A stretch of 64,000 nucleotides of DNA. Origin: Macrothele yani (Eukaryota; Arthropoda; Arachnida; Araneae; Macrothelidae). The position numbers and the translations under genes were made by a program. Numbering within the stretch: position 1 is the stretch's first letter; every line of letters begins with the position of its first letter. Location of the stretch: assembly GCA_039090855.1 (NCBI GenBank), contig CM076997.1, positions 166,128,709-166,192,708 on the forward strand, in the 5' to 3' direction. Below are positions 12,221 to 24,124 of the stretch, one piece after another. The notes under the pieces were generated by a model that did no database searches, was not told the origin of the DNA, and worked only from the letters and a program-made list of their open reading frames with translations.

Positions 12221-12438
12221 CCCCAGAGGCAGTTGTCTAAGCGCTGGCATATGACCATTCGTCCGAGAAGAGTCCGGGTTTGAATCTCGTTGAGGCATGG
12301 ATGTTGCGTTTGACTTATGGCGCTAAGTATTTCCCTTTCCTGGAGCCAGTGGCCCTAAATTAGGGACGGACGACTGCTTATAGCCCACTGAGTTGCTCAC
12401 GGTGGTCGTTAAACCTTCAATCAAAATAAAAAAAAAAA
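12221..12438 (+). repeat. tRNA-derived SINE (family 1)
   Basis: This copy is nearly full length. It has a tRNA-like head with GGCAGTTGTCTAAGCGCTGG (A-box region) and GTCCGGGTTTGAATCTCG (decayed B box). The body passes through CCCTAAATTAGGGACGG and the tail is GGTGGTCGTTAAACCTTCAA followed by an A-rich run. Other copies in this window share the same order. Confidence 0.75.
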
Positions 12439-12469
12439 GTCAGAAATGTGATAAGTACGTAAGACTGGA

Positions 12470-15135
12470 TTACCGGTCTCGGATACATTTTTAGCATGTC
12501 TTTTGTAAAAAAAGATCGTGCTTCTGTTATCGGTTTGTCCGTCCGTCCGTCTGTACCAACGGAATCTCTGCAACTATTAGTCCGATTTGAAAAATTCTTT
12601 TTGCATTCGGAAGCTTGAAATATGCAAATGATGATCCGTCTCTCCGGTTTTTTTTTTACGATGCACAATTTTGCCGCTATGGGGCGTAAATGCAGATGAT
12701 GTCGAATTCAAAATTACGTTTTAATCCACATATTTACTTCTAAACATCCGATTGAAAAAATTATTTTATCTTTCGATTCCATTTATGTCGAAGAGTATTT
12801 TAGATATAGTTTCATTTTCAAATTACGCATATATTTTCCGCTAGGGGCGTAAAAGTAAATTACATTTTTTCCGATAAATCTTCTCCTAATACTTGGGCCA
12901 CCAGGGGGCATAAGGGTCAATTTTTGCTTCTGATGTATTTGCCATAAAATCTGAGCTTCTAAGATATCGATTGAAAAAATTCTTTCGTGAACTGATGCAC
13001 TCACATCGATGAACCTTTTCGGAATACTTTCTTCCTAAAATATCCCACAGTTTTCCGCCAGGGGGCGTAGACGAATATCTTATTTTTGTCAATATCTCTA
13101 CTTCTAGGAGTCCGATTTGAAAAATTCCGTCTTCGTTGGATAGTGTTTTCCGTGTGACATGTTTCTCATATAATTTCAAAATTTTCAAGTATTTCCTAGA
13201 CTTTCCGCTAGGGGGCGTAAAGGTAAATTGCGTTTTGCCCTATATCTCTGCTTCTAAATCTCCAATTTGAAAAATTCTTTCTGCACCGGATACAGCTTCT
13301 GATGGGAAATCGTTTGCACACATTTTTTAATTTTTGTAAGAAAAATGGTTTGGCCACCAGGGGGCGTAAATCTTAATTACCGCTTCTGATGTATTTGCAG
13401 CAAAATATTAGTTTCTAAATTCTCGATTAAAAAAAACGTCGTTTGTAGACCGATACTACTCATGTCGACAAACCTTTTAGGAACATTTTCTTCTTGGAAT
13501 AGTGCATGGTTTCTACGCCAGGGGGCGTATACTTATATCTCATTTTTGCCAATATCTCTACTTCTAGGGGTTCGATTTGAAAAATTCCTTTTTTGTTGGA
13601 TAGTATTTCTAGTAAGACATGTGCTTCATATAATTTTAAAATTTTCAAGTAATTCATAGACTTTCCGCTAGGGGGCGTAAAGCTAAATTGCGTTTCTTCC
13701 TATATCTCTGCTTCTAAATCTGCGATTTGAAATTTTTTTGCTGCACCGGATACAGCTCCTGATGGGAAATCGTTTGCACATAATTCCTAATTTTTGTAAA
13801 AAAATGATTTGGCCACCAGGGAGCGTAAACCTTAATTTCCGCTTCTGATGTATTTGCAGCAAAATATGAGCTTCTAAATTCTCTATTGAAAAAAACGTCG
13901 TTTGTAGACTGAACTACTCGTGTCGACCAACCTTTTAGAAACATTTTCTTCTTAAAATAGTGCATGGTTTCTGCGCCAGGGGCCGTAGACGTATATCTTA
14001 TTTTTGTCAATATCTCGACTTCTAGGAGTCCGATTAAAAAATCCTTCTTTGTTGGATAGTGTTTCTAGTGTGACATGTTTTTCCTAAAAATTCAAAATTT
14101 TCAAGTAATTTATAGACTTTCCACTAGGGGGCGTAATGGTAAATTGCGTTTCCCACCATTTCTCTGCTTTTAAACCTCCTATTTGAAAAATTCCTTCTGC
14201 ACTGGATACAGCTCCTGATGAGAAATCCTTTGCACATAATTTCTAATTTTTGAAAAAATGGTGTGGCCACCAGGTGGCGTAAGACTTAATTTCCACTTCT
14301 GATGTATTTGCTGCAAAATATGAGCTTCTAAAATCTCGATTGAAAAAGAAGTCTTTTGTTGACCGTCGCCAAACCTTTTAGGAACACTTTCTTCTTGAAA
14401 TAATGCATGGTTTCTGCGCCAGGGGGCGTAGATGTATATCTTATATTTGTCAATATCTCTACTTCTAAAAGTCCAATTTGAAAAATTCCTTCGTTGTTGG
14501 ATAGTGTTTCTGATGCGAAATGTTTTTCCTATAAATTCAAAAATTTCACGTAAATAATTTAAGACTTTCCGCTAGGCCGCATAAAGGTAAATTGTGTTTT
14601 CTGCTCCTAAACTCCGATTTAAAAAATTCTTCCTGTATCGCATACAAGACCTAATGGAAAATATTTTTCACATAATTTCTAATGTTTGGTAAAGAATGGT
14701 TTGGCCACCAGGGGTCATAAGTGTTAATTTCTGCTTCTGATGTATTTGTAGCAAAATCTGGGCTCCTGAAAACTCGACTAATTTCTTTTTCCTTGGACCG
14801 ATACCGCTCATATGGTAAACCTTTTGAGAATACTTTCCTCCTAAAATAATGCATGGTTTTCCCAATAGGGGACGTAAAGTCATATCTTATTTTTGTCGAT
14901 AACTATGTTTCTAAGAGTTCGTAAGCTCAAGATTCCGTTTACACCAATATCTGAGGGATTAAAGACCCGATTGAAAAACTTCTTTCTTCCGTCAGATACT
15001 ATTGTTTTCCATACGGGTTCCATTGCCTTTGAATAGCTTTGATAAATTTAATTTGCGTTGGAACGGATTCAAAAGACATGCTTATTACACCCGAAAATTC
15101 GGTGTCATCTTTCTTGTTTCAAGTTTTACGAGACA
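12470..15135 (+). mobile_element. Array element E2, full-length, about 16 monomers of 150 bp
   Basis: The left edge carries TTTTTAGCATGTCTTTTGTA at about 12488, then GTTTGTCCGTCCGTCCGTCT near 12532, an ACGG-type microsatellite on the complementary strand. Monomers follow, each with a GCTAGGGGGCGTAA or CCAGGGGGCGTA core and a TCTCTGCTTCTAAATC or CCGATTTGAAAAATTC block. The right edge reads GGATTCAAAAGACATGCTTA at about 15065 and then a small palindrome, ACACCCGAAAATTCGGTGT. Both edges match E1 at 8256-9868, and the left edge matches E4 at 58.1 kb. The layout of central repeats, ACGG microsatellite and inverted subterminal motif matches the pearl/DINE/HINE class by architecture. No ORF of significance is present. 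Confidence 0.65.
13061..14900 (+). repeat. Three-monomer higher-order repeat inside E2
   Basis: The GGGGGCGTAA-like cores fall into three alternating types. Type one (ACTTTCCGCTAGGGGGCGTA) is at 13211, 13671, 14127 and 14575. Type two (TTGGCCACCAGGGGGCGTAA) is at 13361, 13821, 14272 and 14711. Type three (TTTCTGCGCCAGGGGGCGTA) is at 13521, 13979, 14422 and 14868, with a related core at 13061. Each series repeats at 439-460 bases while neighbouring cores are about 150 apart. Copies within a series share flanking text that the other series lack. This shows that three-monomer blocks, not single monomers, were amplified most recently. Confidence 0.75.
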
Positions 15136-15351
15136 TTTCATGATTCTGAAAATACGAATATTTAATCTGAATGAGAGAGTTTGTATAACCTTCATCATCA
15201 GCAGCATTCAGCTTCTCGTGGGAAATATGTCCCATAAACTTTCTTCGATCACTTTTATCTCAACGTCTTGAAAACAGCTTAGAGGTAGCTCTTTCTTATT
15301 AATTTACCATTGACTGATGTGGATCAACGAAATCCTTTCTTGTTGATTTTT

Positions 15352-15556
15352 TTTATTTTTGTTTGAGAAAATTGGGTGTTAGCAGTCCCCCGTTCCTACG
15401 TCAGAGCAACTGGTCCCAGGGAAGGGAGAGAGACAGTGACGTAATACAAACATAGCATCATATCCTTGGTGTGGTGTTTTACATTCATGCCTCACCCATT
15501 TGGACGGGTGAAATGCGTGAGGCATGAATCTAGACCACTGCGCCTTCGAGGCAGCC
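15352..15556 (-). repeat. tRNA-derived SINE (family 1), diverged, with internal hairpin
   Basis: Family 1 body elements are visible on the minus strand, including GGTCCCAGGGAAGGGAGAGA and, at the head side, CTAGACCACTGCGCC. The place where the B box should lie is replaced by a perfect 12-base inverted repeat, TTCATGCCTCAC at 15484-15495 and GTGAGGCATGAA at 15517-15528, enclosing 21 bases. Confidence 0.55.
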
Positions 15557-15679
15557 GAGATTCTTTGTTACCCCTTCTTCTCTTTTGAGGAATTAAAACT
15601 TAAAATATTTTAGGTGACCCCGTTGCTTGGACACCTGATAGTACATCATCCGCTTTTAACACGTCATATAAAAAACAGT

Positions 15680-16440
15680 ACCTATTTATGCACTCAATAT
15701 GTACGCCCATCCGTCCGCCGTTGCACATCCCATCTTTGCGCCTTTTGGCTTGATGCAGAAAATCGCTTTTGCATTGAGAAACGTTATTTGTAAGCATGGT
15801 GCTTAGACATTTTCGGATACATAGTTTCACCCCTGCAGTCGTAAATGTTAATGTCATTAATTTCAAAATATTGTATATTTTATTCTATTTCTTTGCTTCC
15901 CAAAATACGACTGAAACATTTCTTATTTTCTTTCGCTACTCTCAGCCGCCAAGCACATCTTGCGTACACTTTCTTCTAAAGGCAAAATGTACATTTGCTT
16001 TATGTACACTTTCTAATGTGCACTACTTACTGGAGGGAGTTATTGTGTATCATACATTTTCCCATAACTTCTTCTAAAATCCTCTTTGAAAAATTTTCTG
16101 TTTCGCCACTAGGTTGCGGAAATGCATTTTTCAGTTAAAAACAAACTTGCTGCCGTAACATTCCTTCTAACATCCCAACTAAAAATCTCGGAAAAAAGCC
16201 ACTCATATCGTATAACACTTTTCGTACATTTCTGCTTCAAAATAATGCAGTTTCTCCGCTGGTGGTTGTAAATGCATATGGTATTCCTCCGATATATCCA
16301 TTTTCAAAAAATGTCAGAAGCCTGATTTCAAAGTTAATATATTCTTCCTCACGTTGATTCAAATTGCTACATTTGAACGATCTGAAACTGCATTACATTT
16401 GGGCCAAGTAATGTAGTATATCTGTATTTTCTGCTTAAGT
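15680..16440 (+). repeat. Decayed array element E3
   Basis: A weak ACGG-type stretch (CCCATCCGTCCGCCG near 15706) is followed by scattered monomer-like cores, such as CGCCACTAGGTTGCGGAAAT near 16105 and CCGCTGGTGGTTGTAAATGC near 16256. I could not find the right-edge motif, so extent and membership are tentative. Confidence 0.35.
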
Positions 16441-18110
16441 TATTTCTGAACTGATCCATTAAACTATCACAGATCTATGAATTTAAGTGTGGTCTAGAAG
16501 ATACCTAATTTGCTATTCTGCTAAGCTACATGAGAAGCAAAGCTTCGCATCTAGTAGTGCAAAAGGGCGTTCGTTGTCTTCTGTATTTTTCATATATTTT
16601 GCTAGGAACAAAGATCTCAGACGAACTACTTGCGTTCATGCTTTTTCAAACAGAGTGAAAATATCCTTTGCGTGCAACATTTGAATTGGAGGTGGATTAT
16701 TTAGAGTATCCAACTGAAACACGCTGCTTAAAATCACATGGTAACACCTTAATTTCATCATGTAAAGGAAAATTAATTTTTTCAAAATGTGAAATTAAGG
16801 TAACCTTTGTTGAATAAAACAAAGTATCCGAGAACACCAAGCAAGGTCTGCTTCGTAAGTGAATAAGCAGTAAATAATTATGACAATTTCCTTTTACCAT
16901 TATTTCGAGATGGTGACTTGACAAAAATATTGAAATTCCATAAATTCCTTCTCTTTATAGACATGCATATTAGAAAATGTTTGGATCTGATGTCTCTTAG
17001 ATTACGAAAATATCTCCATTGCAGTGGATGATAGAACAAGGGAAGTGGCATACCATGGAGTTCACCATCATTGGAAAATGATGGAGAATGATTTGTGTTT
17101 AGACATGTTTGGTTTTTCCCAAAGATCTCATTCTCCTTTCCTTTAACGATATCGCTGTAACTTTTCTTCTTATTTTTGGGATAAAGTGGTCCCCCTAGAG
17201 ATGCCTTGCGTTTGTTTTATTTCTTCTGACCAAGAGCAAAGCCAGATGCTGCACAAATAAATCATTTTTGAAAAGGCAATAAATCCAGGAGATCGGCGTT
17301 TATTTTTGGTGGCCGGTATTTCAGCGAGAAGGACCACACTTCGGAGGATTAAATTCAAAATGAAAAAGAACGGGGAAAAAGACAAAGAATGTAAGAAAAA
17401 GGACTTTTCCTAAAAGAAACAATCCAGTTCTAGATTCAAACATAATTATTCGCTTGCATCACCAATATTTTTATCAACAAACAGGTAATTTTGGGTCTTA
17501 CAGTTGTTCCCCGTTAAGTAATAAAAGTTTTACCTGTTTACTAGTTCGTGATAAGGCCTATATTTTTAGCAGACAGTTTTCATGATAAAAAGTTAGTTTG
17601 GAGTTTGAAGTATTCGGGATGTAGCTTCTTATGAAAGTAATATGGGGTTTTATAACAATTTTACCCACTGAACTATGTAAATATTAAGCCCAGCTAGATG
17701 GATTATGTGATAGTGGCCACTCCGTTGTATCCAATAACCTCGCTGTTTGCGTTTCTGGTCAGGTGACCGACAACTGACATTGAGTGGCCTTCATCATCAT
17801 CAAGCCAAACTCATCCTGGGCGGTAGTTTAATTAATTAGAGATTAATGGTATGCGTAAGTGACGTTCACTAAGTTCGAAGCCGCAGTACTCCATTGCCTA
17901 TAAATGTGATGCCCATAATTCCTTGGTGAAATTTGCCTAAGCCTCAAATAAACACAGAATCATCTCACGCTCATTATTTTAAGTGCAAATAATGCGAATG
18001 TGAAGAGGCGCAACATTTATTTACGAAAACAGGCGTTGTGCGTAATTTATTACTAGATACAGACGTTGGAAATAGCGACATATCCGATTTATTCCTCAGA
18101 AAACTCCCCA
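16441..18110. other. Unassigned AT-rich sequence
   Basis: No convincing gene or element in about 1.7 kb. Open frames here are short and lack motifs. Confidence 0.3.
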
Positions 18111-18480
18111 GGAATGAATACGCAATATAGCATGGGAATAGTGCATTGTAAAATGCTGCATTTCATCAGTTTTACTTTCGTTTTCTTCAGGCGTGGGACG
18201 TATTGACCACTGTGAGAGACTCAGTGGCATATAAGCAGTATCTCTTCCCTAATATAGAGCCAAGGGCTCCAGGGAGGGGTAATGAAAATTTCCAAGGAAT
18301 GAAAACGCAATATAACATGATGAAAATAGTGCAATGTAAAATGTTACATTTCATCGGTTTTTACTCTCGCTTTCTTCAGGGGTGGGGCGTATTGACCACT
18401 GTGAGAGACTCAATGGCCTATAAGCACACTATCGTCCTTAATTTACAGTCAAGTGCTCTAGGGAGGGGTAACGAAAGGCC
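18111..18480. repeat. Direct duplication of 186 bp containing a SINE family 1 tail
   Basis: GAATGAATACGCAATATAGC at 18111 recurs as GAATGAAAACGCAATATAAC at 18297. Between and after them lie two copies of GTATTGACCACTGTGAGAGA and then CTCAGTGGCATATAAGCAGT or CTCAATGGCCTATAAGCACA. This is the complement of the family 1 SINE tail. The block was therefore a truncated minus-strand SINE that was later tandemly duplicated. Confidence 0.6.
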
Positions 18481-21423
18481 AGGACCATAAGATAAACAGA
18501 TAATCCATACCTCAACCGCGATTCGAAAAATCTCGGGGGAATTACAAGGAGCCAACTCTTCAAAATACTCGATCACCGGACCTGCGTTTTACGTTGGAAA
18601 TACAGGTCATAACAATTTGTAGGAGTAAATAATCTTTAAGCAGCATAAAATTGTAATATAATTTTTACCAAATATTGAACAATTAATAGCAGCACTTGAG
18701 TTATTTCCGTTCGAGATGTATGTGATTATGTACTGCATGATTGTCTTAAAGACAAAAATGTATTGCCAGACATCAAAGCATAGTTCTTCTTTATTATGTT
18801 TTCAGAAAACGCTGTATAGCTTATCTCGTGCTTAAGGAAAACTTCAGAATCCTTTCTTTGTTTCAGATCAAAATCGATTATGTGCCTTTTTTTTCAATAT
18901 TTAACAAATGTTAAACTGCTTGCTGTATTTAGATATATATATTTTCCGTAAACATAGAAAAATTCACAGTCCATTCATTTTAGTAATGAAGATTATACGA
19001 AATCATCCGGTAATCAAGATATACGTTTGGATTAATCTATATTTTTCTCATAGATAGATATACTCAATCAGTAGCAAAATTCTCAAGATAACAATACCTT
19101 CTACGGTATGGCAAAAATCAAATCGGTTGCATGATTTGTTTGTTCTACGTCGAGATCTTCTTGTGTCAGCAATGAGTGACGCAAATGAATAGATAGTGGG
19201 GAAAAAACACATTATGAAAAGAAAAGAAAATTGCTGATCGATACAGAGAGTGGCATACACAGAGAGTTCGGGGTATAAAAGAGTTTGAGAGACGAAGATA
19301 AAGAATGATAGTTATTGAATTCACCACAAATATATTAAAATTTGACCCACAATCATATGGAAATTTGGCAAAGTGATGTGCGATTTGATTAGGAAATTCT
19401 AACAGAGATGTAACAAATTCTACTTAAAAATCAAAACTCAAAAATAAATGGCTGAGTTATAGATAAAGGCGTCAACAGATAGGAACAGGCTGATGACATT
19501 CGAAAGAGCGAGAGGTAGAGCACCGCAGTTGCGAGCAACTTGTAAATAAAAGAGTCATGGATTGATATACATAGAATAGACAGAGAGTTCAGAATACTAG
19601 ATTGGTGAAGTTATATGGAAATATGGGAATGGAACGCTATATTGGAGCTAATTTTAGGAAGTAAACACAAACATTCTGAAAGCAAATGAGATAGAGAAAA
19701 GGGTAAGAAAAAGAAAATCTCGAGGAGCGAAACATTAAAGCATAGAAGAAAATATTTGGGTTCACAGATAGTTGAAAATAAGATATTTGCAGATTGAGCT
19801 AGAGGGATGAAAACAAATAAATAAAATGATAGAGAAAAAGAGAAACGTTCTGACAAAGAATTTCAGACGGGAGACATGAGAAAAAGATATAAGATTGTAG
19901 CAGAAATACGGTTTTGTAAATTTTTGAATCGAGATAATTCATCATTTTCTTTTCTTCGATAGTTGTATCAAAGTAAATATAGTTTGCGGGGGAAATGTTT
20001 GAGGTGAGGAGTACGTTCGTAAAGAAAGAATAAATAAAATTCAAGAATGCGTAACAGTTTTAATGTATGTATAGCAATTAAAAAATAATTGAAAGTTCTT
20101 TACATTTCATTTACAGCTAATTTTTCTCTTAAATTCGTAATTATATTTTTCCAAAATCATATATTGCGTGCAAAAACTTAGATAACCTATGTGAAAATTT
20201 TAAGCTCTTTTAGATGAATATTCGACTTCTTCGGATCTGTTCAAATTCTAAAGTTTACGCAGCTCCAGAACTGTTTTACAAGAAACTGCTCTGTGATACA
20301 GTCAATGGCTTTTTGAACTGACGTACTTAGAAAAGTTAATATCGCATCAAAGTTGCAGTTGAAATTCTTTCAAATTACACGCAACTTTTGTCACGAGAAG
20401 AAAAAACAATTTTCAAAACCTTTCGGTTATAACACTAACCAAAATGTTGCAATTAAAATGAATAAAATTTTAAAGAAAATATTATCATTCTTTAGAAACA
20501 CTTGGATTGCACAGATTTTCAATCACTCTTGAGTAAAAAGCAGAGAATCCGAGATACACACGCAGCATAAATCTGTTTAAAATATAACTCCTAGGTAACT
20601 CGTAAAATTATATAAAACAGGAAGAAAGAAGAAAATGCGAAACTTGTTTTAATGCAGTTGTAACTTTAACATTTAATGGTTCTTGTTAATGGCAGTTGGA
20701 AACATCTGTCATATAATAACAAAAATTGCTGCCTAGGTTAATATGAAAGTAAAATCATTTAATTGGAATAATTTTTAAAAGAAATATCCCAATCAAAAAT
20801 TTTAAGAAAAATCATTGGTTAGATTGAAACTCCATAGGGCTCTATTAGTCAGGGAAAAGGGGTTGGAAAAGCTGAGCAAAAGGTAACACAAACATGGACA
20901 TATATCATCTGCAGCTCAGAAAAGAATCTTTTTTTTTAAGAACACAACTAGGTTTTTGACATTTTCTGTGAAAATATGAGAATTTTGAAATGTCTTTCAG
21001 AATTGTTGATTGAACATTTCCCCAGTCTAATTTTAACGCTTTTCGTTCTTTTTTTTTCTTTTTTGTCTCATTTAATTCCACACTCTTTCACATTGGTAGT
21101 AAAACATCCGACGTAATGGATGTTAAAGAGTGCAGATAAACATATTAATTCTGTGCAAAAAGCAATTTCTGACTGCACACAGAGGTGTTGGTGAAAATTA
21201 AGACAGGACCAATGCATGTGACATACCACTGAAGTGACGCATGAGCCAAATTGGCAAGTTTCGGGGATCAGCCTTCTGTGTGTAGTTCAAGGGGTAGAAA
21301 ATCCCACTTTAGAGAAAGAAGATATGACTTCGAAATCAATCACCAGGCAAATTTGGGTTTTAAGCCATACGCAGTAAGAGTGAGTGTAGGCCCGGTATTA
21401 AAGCAAAAAAAGCCGTGATTCCA
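18481..21423. other. Unassigned AT-rich sequence with a purine-rich tract
   Basis: No gene or element recognised in almost 3 kb. From about 19200 to 20050 the plus strand is markedly purine-rich, which produces T/S/L/F-rich minus-strand open frames that I do not regard as genes. Confidence 0.3.
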
Positions 21424-22120
21424 ATTTATTGAAGGCACCTCCCGCCTCACATAAATCCAACGCATAACACGGCACGTGAGAGCGGTGCGCAATATAAATC
21501 AGGTAGAATTGCTCGATCAGCATCATTTACAGTTCAGTTGTGGAACCTAATCGGCAAAATGAGTGATCTGAGCGACTTTGAACGCGACATTATAGTTTGC
21601 TGCGGGCTTGCCTATTCGAGTATCTCTCAAATCGCATCCTTCTGAGCTTTTAACGTACAACCTTAAGAAGGGTTTTCCCCTAATGGTATGACAGATACAA
21701 AATTCCAACTATCAGTGATCCTGTGGTCTAAAACAGCTGGTGAATCAGCGACTTCAAAGGAGAGTGGTGTGAATCGTGCAAGCGAACAGACTCGCCACAA
21801 CCCGGAAAATTACTATAGCATTAAACTTTGGTTGCCGTGTGTCATCTCGGCCTTGAATGACGTTCAACAATCAAAGAACATCTGGTCAATTTCCTTTGAT
21901 CCCTCGGATCCACCACTTGATTTCGTCCACAGGATCGCCAGTTGCAAAAGTTATCAACATTCCCTTGTTACAGTTATCCCTGAAATATCTTGGAGGAAGG
22001 CAGCTTGGGTGTTGCACGAAACGACACGCCAGACTTCAGTTATCATGCCACCTTCGAAGTATCTCAGAGTATTCCTTTTTTCAATTCCAACCCTAAATAG
22101 AACGCTAACTGATACCTGAA
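21424..22120 (+). pseudogene. Probable decayed Tc1-like transposase N-terminus
   Basis: At 21560 the plus strand reads MSDLSDFERDIIVCC, followed by SSISQIASF, close to the typical Tc1 N-terminal SDFERG pattern and first helix. After a stop near 21642 the frame continues without clear transposase blocks. An open frame at 21688-22119 shows only weak resemblance. Terminal repeats were not found. This is a low-certainty call resting mainly on the first 28 residues. Confidence 0.35.
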
Positions 22121-22129
22121 GGTGACAGT

Positions 22130-22440
22130 GATTTATGTAGATGATTTTTGTCAGACCCCCAGGATTTAAACAACCCTTAGAAGTAAGAAGCTTGGAGAGT
22201 TGGGCTAGAGTGCCCAACGAAAACCTTTCATGGAAATGAGGTGGAAAAGCGCAGGAGGATTCCATTATTCCTAACCTTGCGGGCCAGTACCCTCGATTCG
22301 AAGGCCTAACGTTCCGACATCTGACGTACGACGGATATTTAGAGGTTCGAGTGTTCGCACCTGCCTGTGATCGAACCTAAGACTTCTTCGTGGCACTCAC
22401 GAAAGTTGACCACTTGGTCAACCGCGGCCCTGATGCAGGA
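22130..22440 (-). repeat. Candidate third tRNA-derived SINE family
   Basis: Read on the minus strand from 22432, the sequence starts GGGCCGCGGTTGACCAAGTG and has an A-box-like TTGACCAAGTGG, then a B-box-like GGTTCGATCAC near 22370. This is tRNA-head layout with normal spacing. The remaining 230 bases have no similarity to families 1 or 2. Only one copy is visible, so calling it a SINE is inference. Confidence 0.4.
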
Positions 22441-22930
22441 ACAGCTGGTCTGACTGATTTAAATCGCAAACCGCTCTTCCCTCACGTCTTACCTGCTGGA
22501 ATTAGCCATTTATATATGACGAGAGAAAAGTGTTCTTTATAAATTGACATATAGGTGTACTGTAAACTACTTAATTTATTAGTTTTAAAGGACAGTCTTT
22601 TCCGCTTAACGGGTGATAATTTTATGCAGCGAAGCTAATTTCTATGAAGAAAAAATTGTAGGGATTTTAAACATCCTGTGTTTATGTAACAGAGAATGCA
22701 GCTTAAACTGAAACTGTCTGATGTGACAGACTGACTGGCAATAGATTTTCCCTTGCATACCAGAAACTGATTGATTGTTTTCCAGGGAAATAAAATCAAT
22801 TTTAAATTGATAGAAATATTTGTTTTTCGATTACACTAAGGTATTACACTTACTCAAGAAAAAACCACAAATGATTCTGTCATGTATCTAATTTGCATGT
22901 TAAAGATCTCTCTCGTTTTACTTAGTTGTT
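22441..22930. other. Unassigned sequence
   Basis: AT-rich spacer; nothing supported. Confidence 0.3.
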
Positions 22931-23106
22931 TTTTCCATTGGAGGTTTAACGACCACCGTGAGCAACTCAATGGGTTATAAGCAGTCTCTCGTCATAATTT
23001 AGGGCCACTGACTTCAGGGAAGGGAGAACTCCCGGTACTCGAACCCGGACCCTTCTTGGACGAATGGTCATAAGCCAGCGCTTAGACCACTGCGCCACAC
23101 GGGCGG
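22931..23106 (-). repeat. tRNA-derived SINE (family 1), internally deleted
   Basis: It begins at the tail with GGAGGTTTAACGACCACCGT and ends at the head with CCAGCGCTTAGACCACTGCG and then CCACACGGGCGG. The B-box complement CTCGAACCCGGAC is intact. About 35-40 bases between body and B box, present in other copies, are missing. Confidence 0.75.
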
Positions 23107-23593
23107 CATTACGTAGTTTGCATATGTAGTTTAATCACTTAAGTCCCAACAAAAGTTTGGAAAATTTCTAGGGAGATTGCCTTGTAAGGATAGAGAAAGA
23201 AAGGGAGACGTGTGTTTGTGTGTATGTCACTTCTCCAATGTGGATATTTTCATAACAGAGATTGGAGTGATTACGGTAACATGACTGATAGTTAGAGGTA
23301 GCAGTGGACTGAGGCAATTTCTTTTTAAACCCTGTTTCATTGTCTATGTTCAAATGTCCTTACAGAAAGTAAGTATAGGCTGAAATACGTTCTTTCATAT
23401 TCTTTACGAATAGTAAGATGCCAACCGTTTCCGCGTTTCTTTTTTTTTCTCGGGTCCAACAATTTTCAAAAGGTGGAAACATTTGGAATAGTACTTCTGA
23501 TACATGGCATTCGTTTATGTAATTCTGAAACTAATGCTAATATAGCAAGGTTAATAGGCAGTAAGGTTTGTTGATGTCGACTCCCTCGTATTC
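23107..23593. other. Unassigned sequence
   Basis: No supported feature other than a short TGTGTGTGTATG run near 23212. Confidence 0.3.
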
Positions 23594-23712
23594 GAAATAT
23601 CGGTCCCTTTCCACCCCGGCGAGAATATCGGCCCGTTTCCACCCCATTGGGAATATCGGTCTCTTTTGACAGCAGTAGGAATATCAGTCCTTTTGCCTCG
23701 CTGTGGAAAAAT
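23594..23712. repeat. Degenerate 28-bp tandem repeat, about four units
   Basis: Units begin GAATATCGGTCC, GAATATCGGCCC, GAATATCGGTCT and GAATATCAGTCC at about 28-base spacing, with pyrimidine-rich second halves such as CTTTCCACCCC. It is diverged and therefore probably old. Confidence 0.6.
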
Positions 23713-23802
23713 CGGACCCGAAGGGTAGATTGTAAAGCCAGCTGAAGTTATCGCGGTGAAACGTCATCAATAGTTTGTAACATAAACACGCACGGGATCT
23801 CA

Positions 23803-23912
23803 AGATTTCCAACCAAGATGTTACACCAAAACATATCTAATATTTTATTCAGGGTGAAGATTTCCAACCAAGATGTTACACCAAAACATATCTAATATTT
23901 TATTCAGGGTGA
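23803..23912. repeat. Perfect 55-bp tandem duplication
   Basis: A 55-base block beginning AGATTTCCAACCAAGATGTT at 23803 is repeated without a visible difference at 23858 and ends at 23912. Lack of divergence implies a recent duplication or an assembly artefact. Confidence 0.85.
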
Positions 23913-24124
23913 AACGAGATTTTAATAAATTTTAATACGCCTGAATGAATTTTTGTTTTGGTCTGCTTAATTTAAATATTGTATCTACTTGGCATTAAGG
24001 GAAAGAGTGTAAGCAATGTGATTATACTTTTTAAATTTAATTTGATGCACTGTAGTAGTCTCTCCTCTAAATAAATCCAAATAACAATTTGCGATTACAT
24101 ATACTGTACATATATGTATATATA

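Noticed and set aside
12417..15000. Repeated minus-strand open frames with TPPGGxxMxxF-like peptides
   Set aside because: They recur with the 150-bp monomer and shift frame between copies, so they are by-products of the non-coding array.
19200..20050. Coding or structural meaning for the long purine-rich tract
   Set aside because: No period, motif or terminal structure was found; strand composition bias alone explains the open frames.
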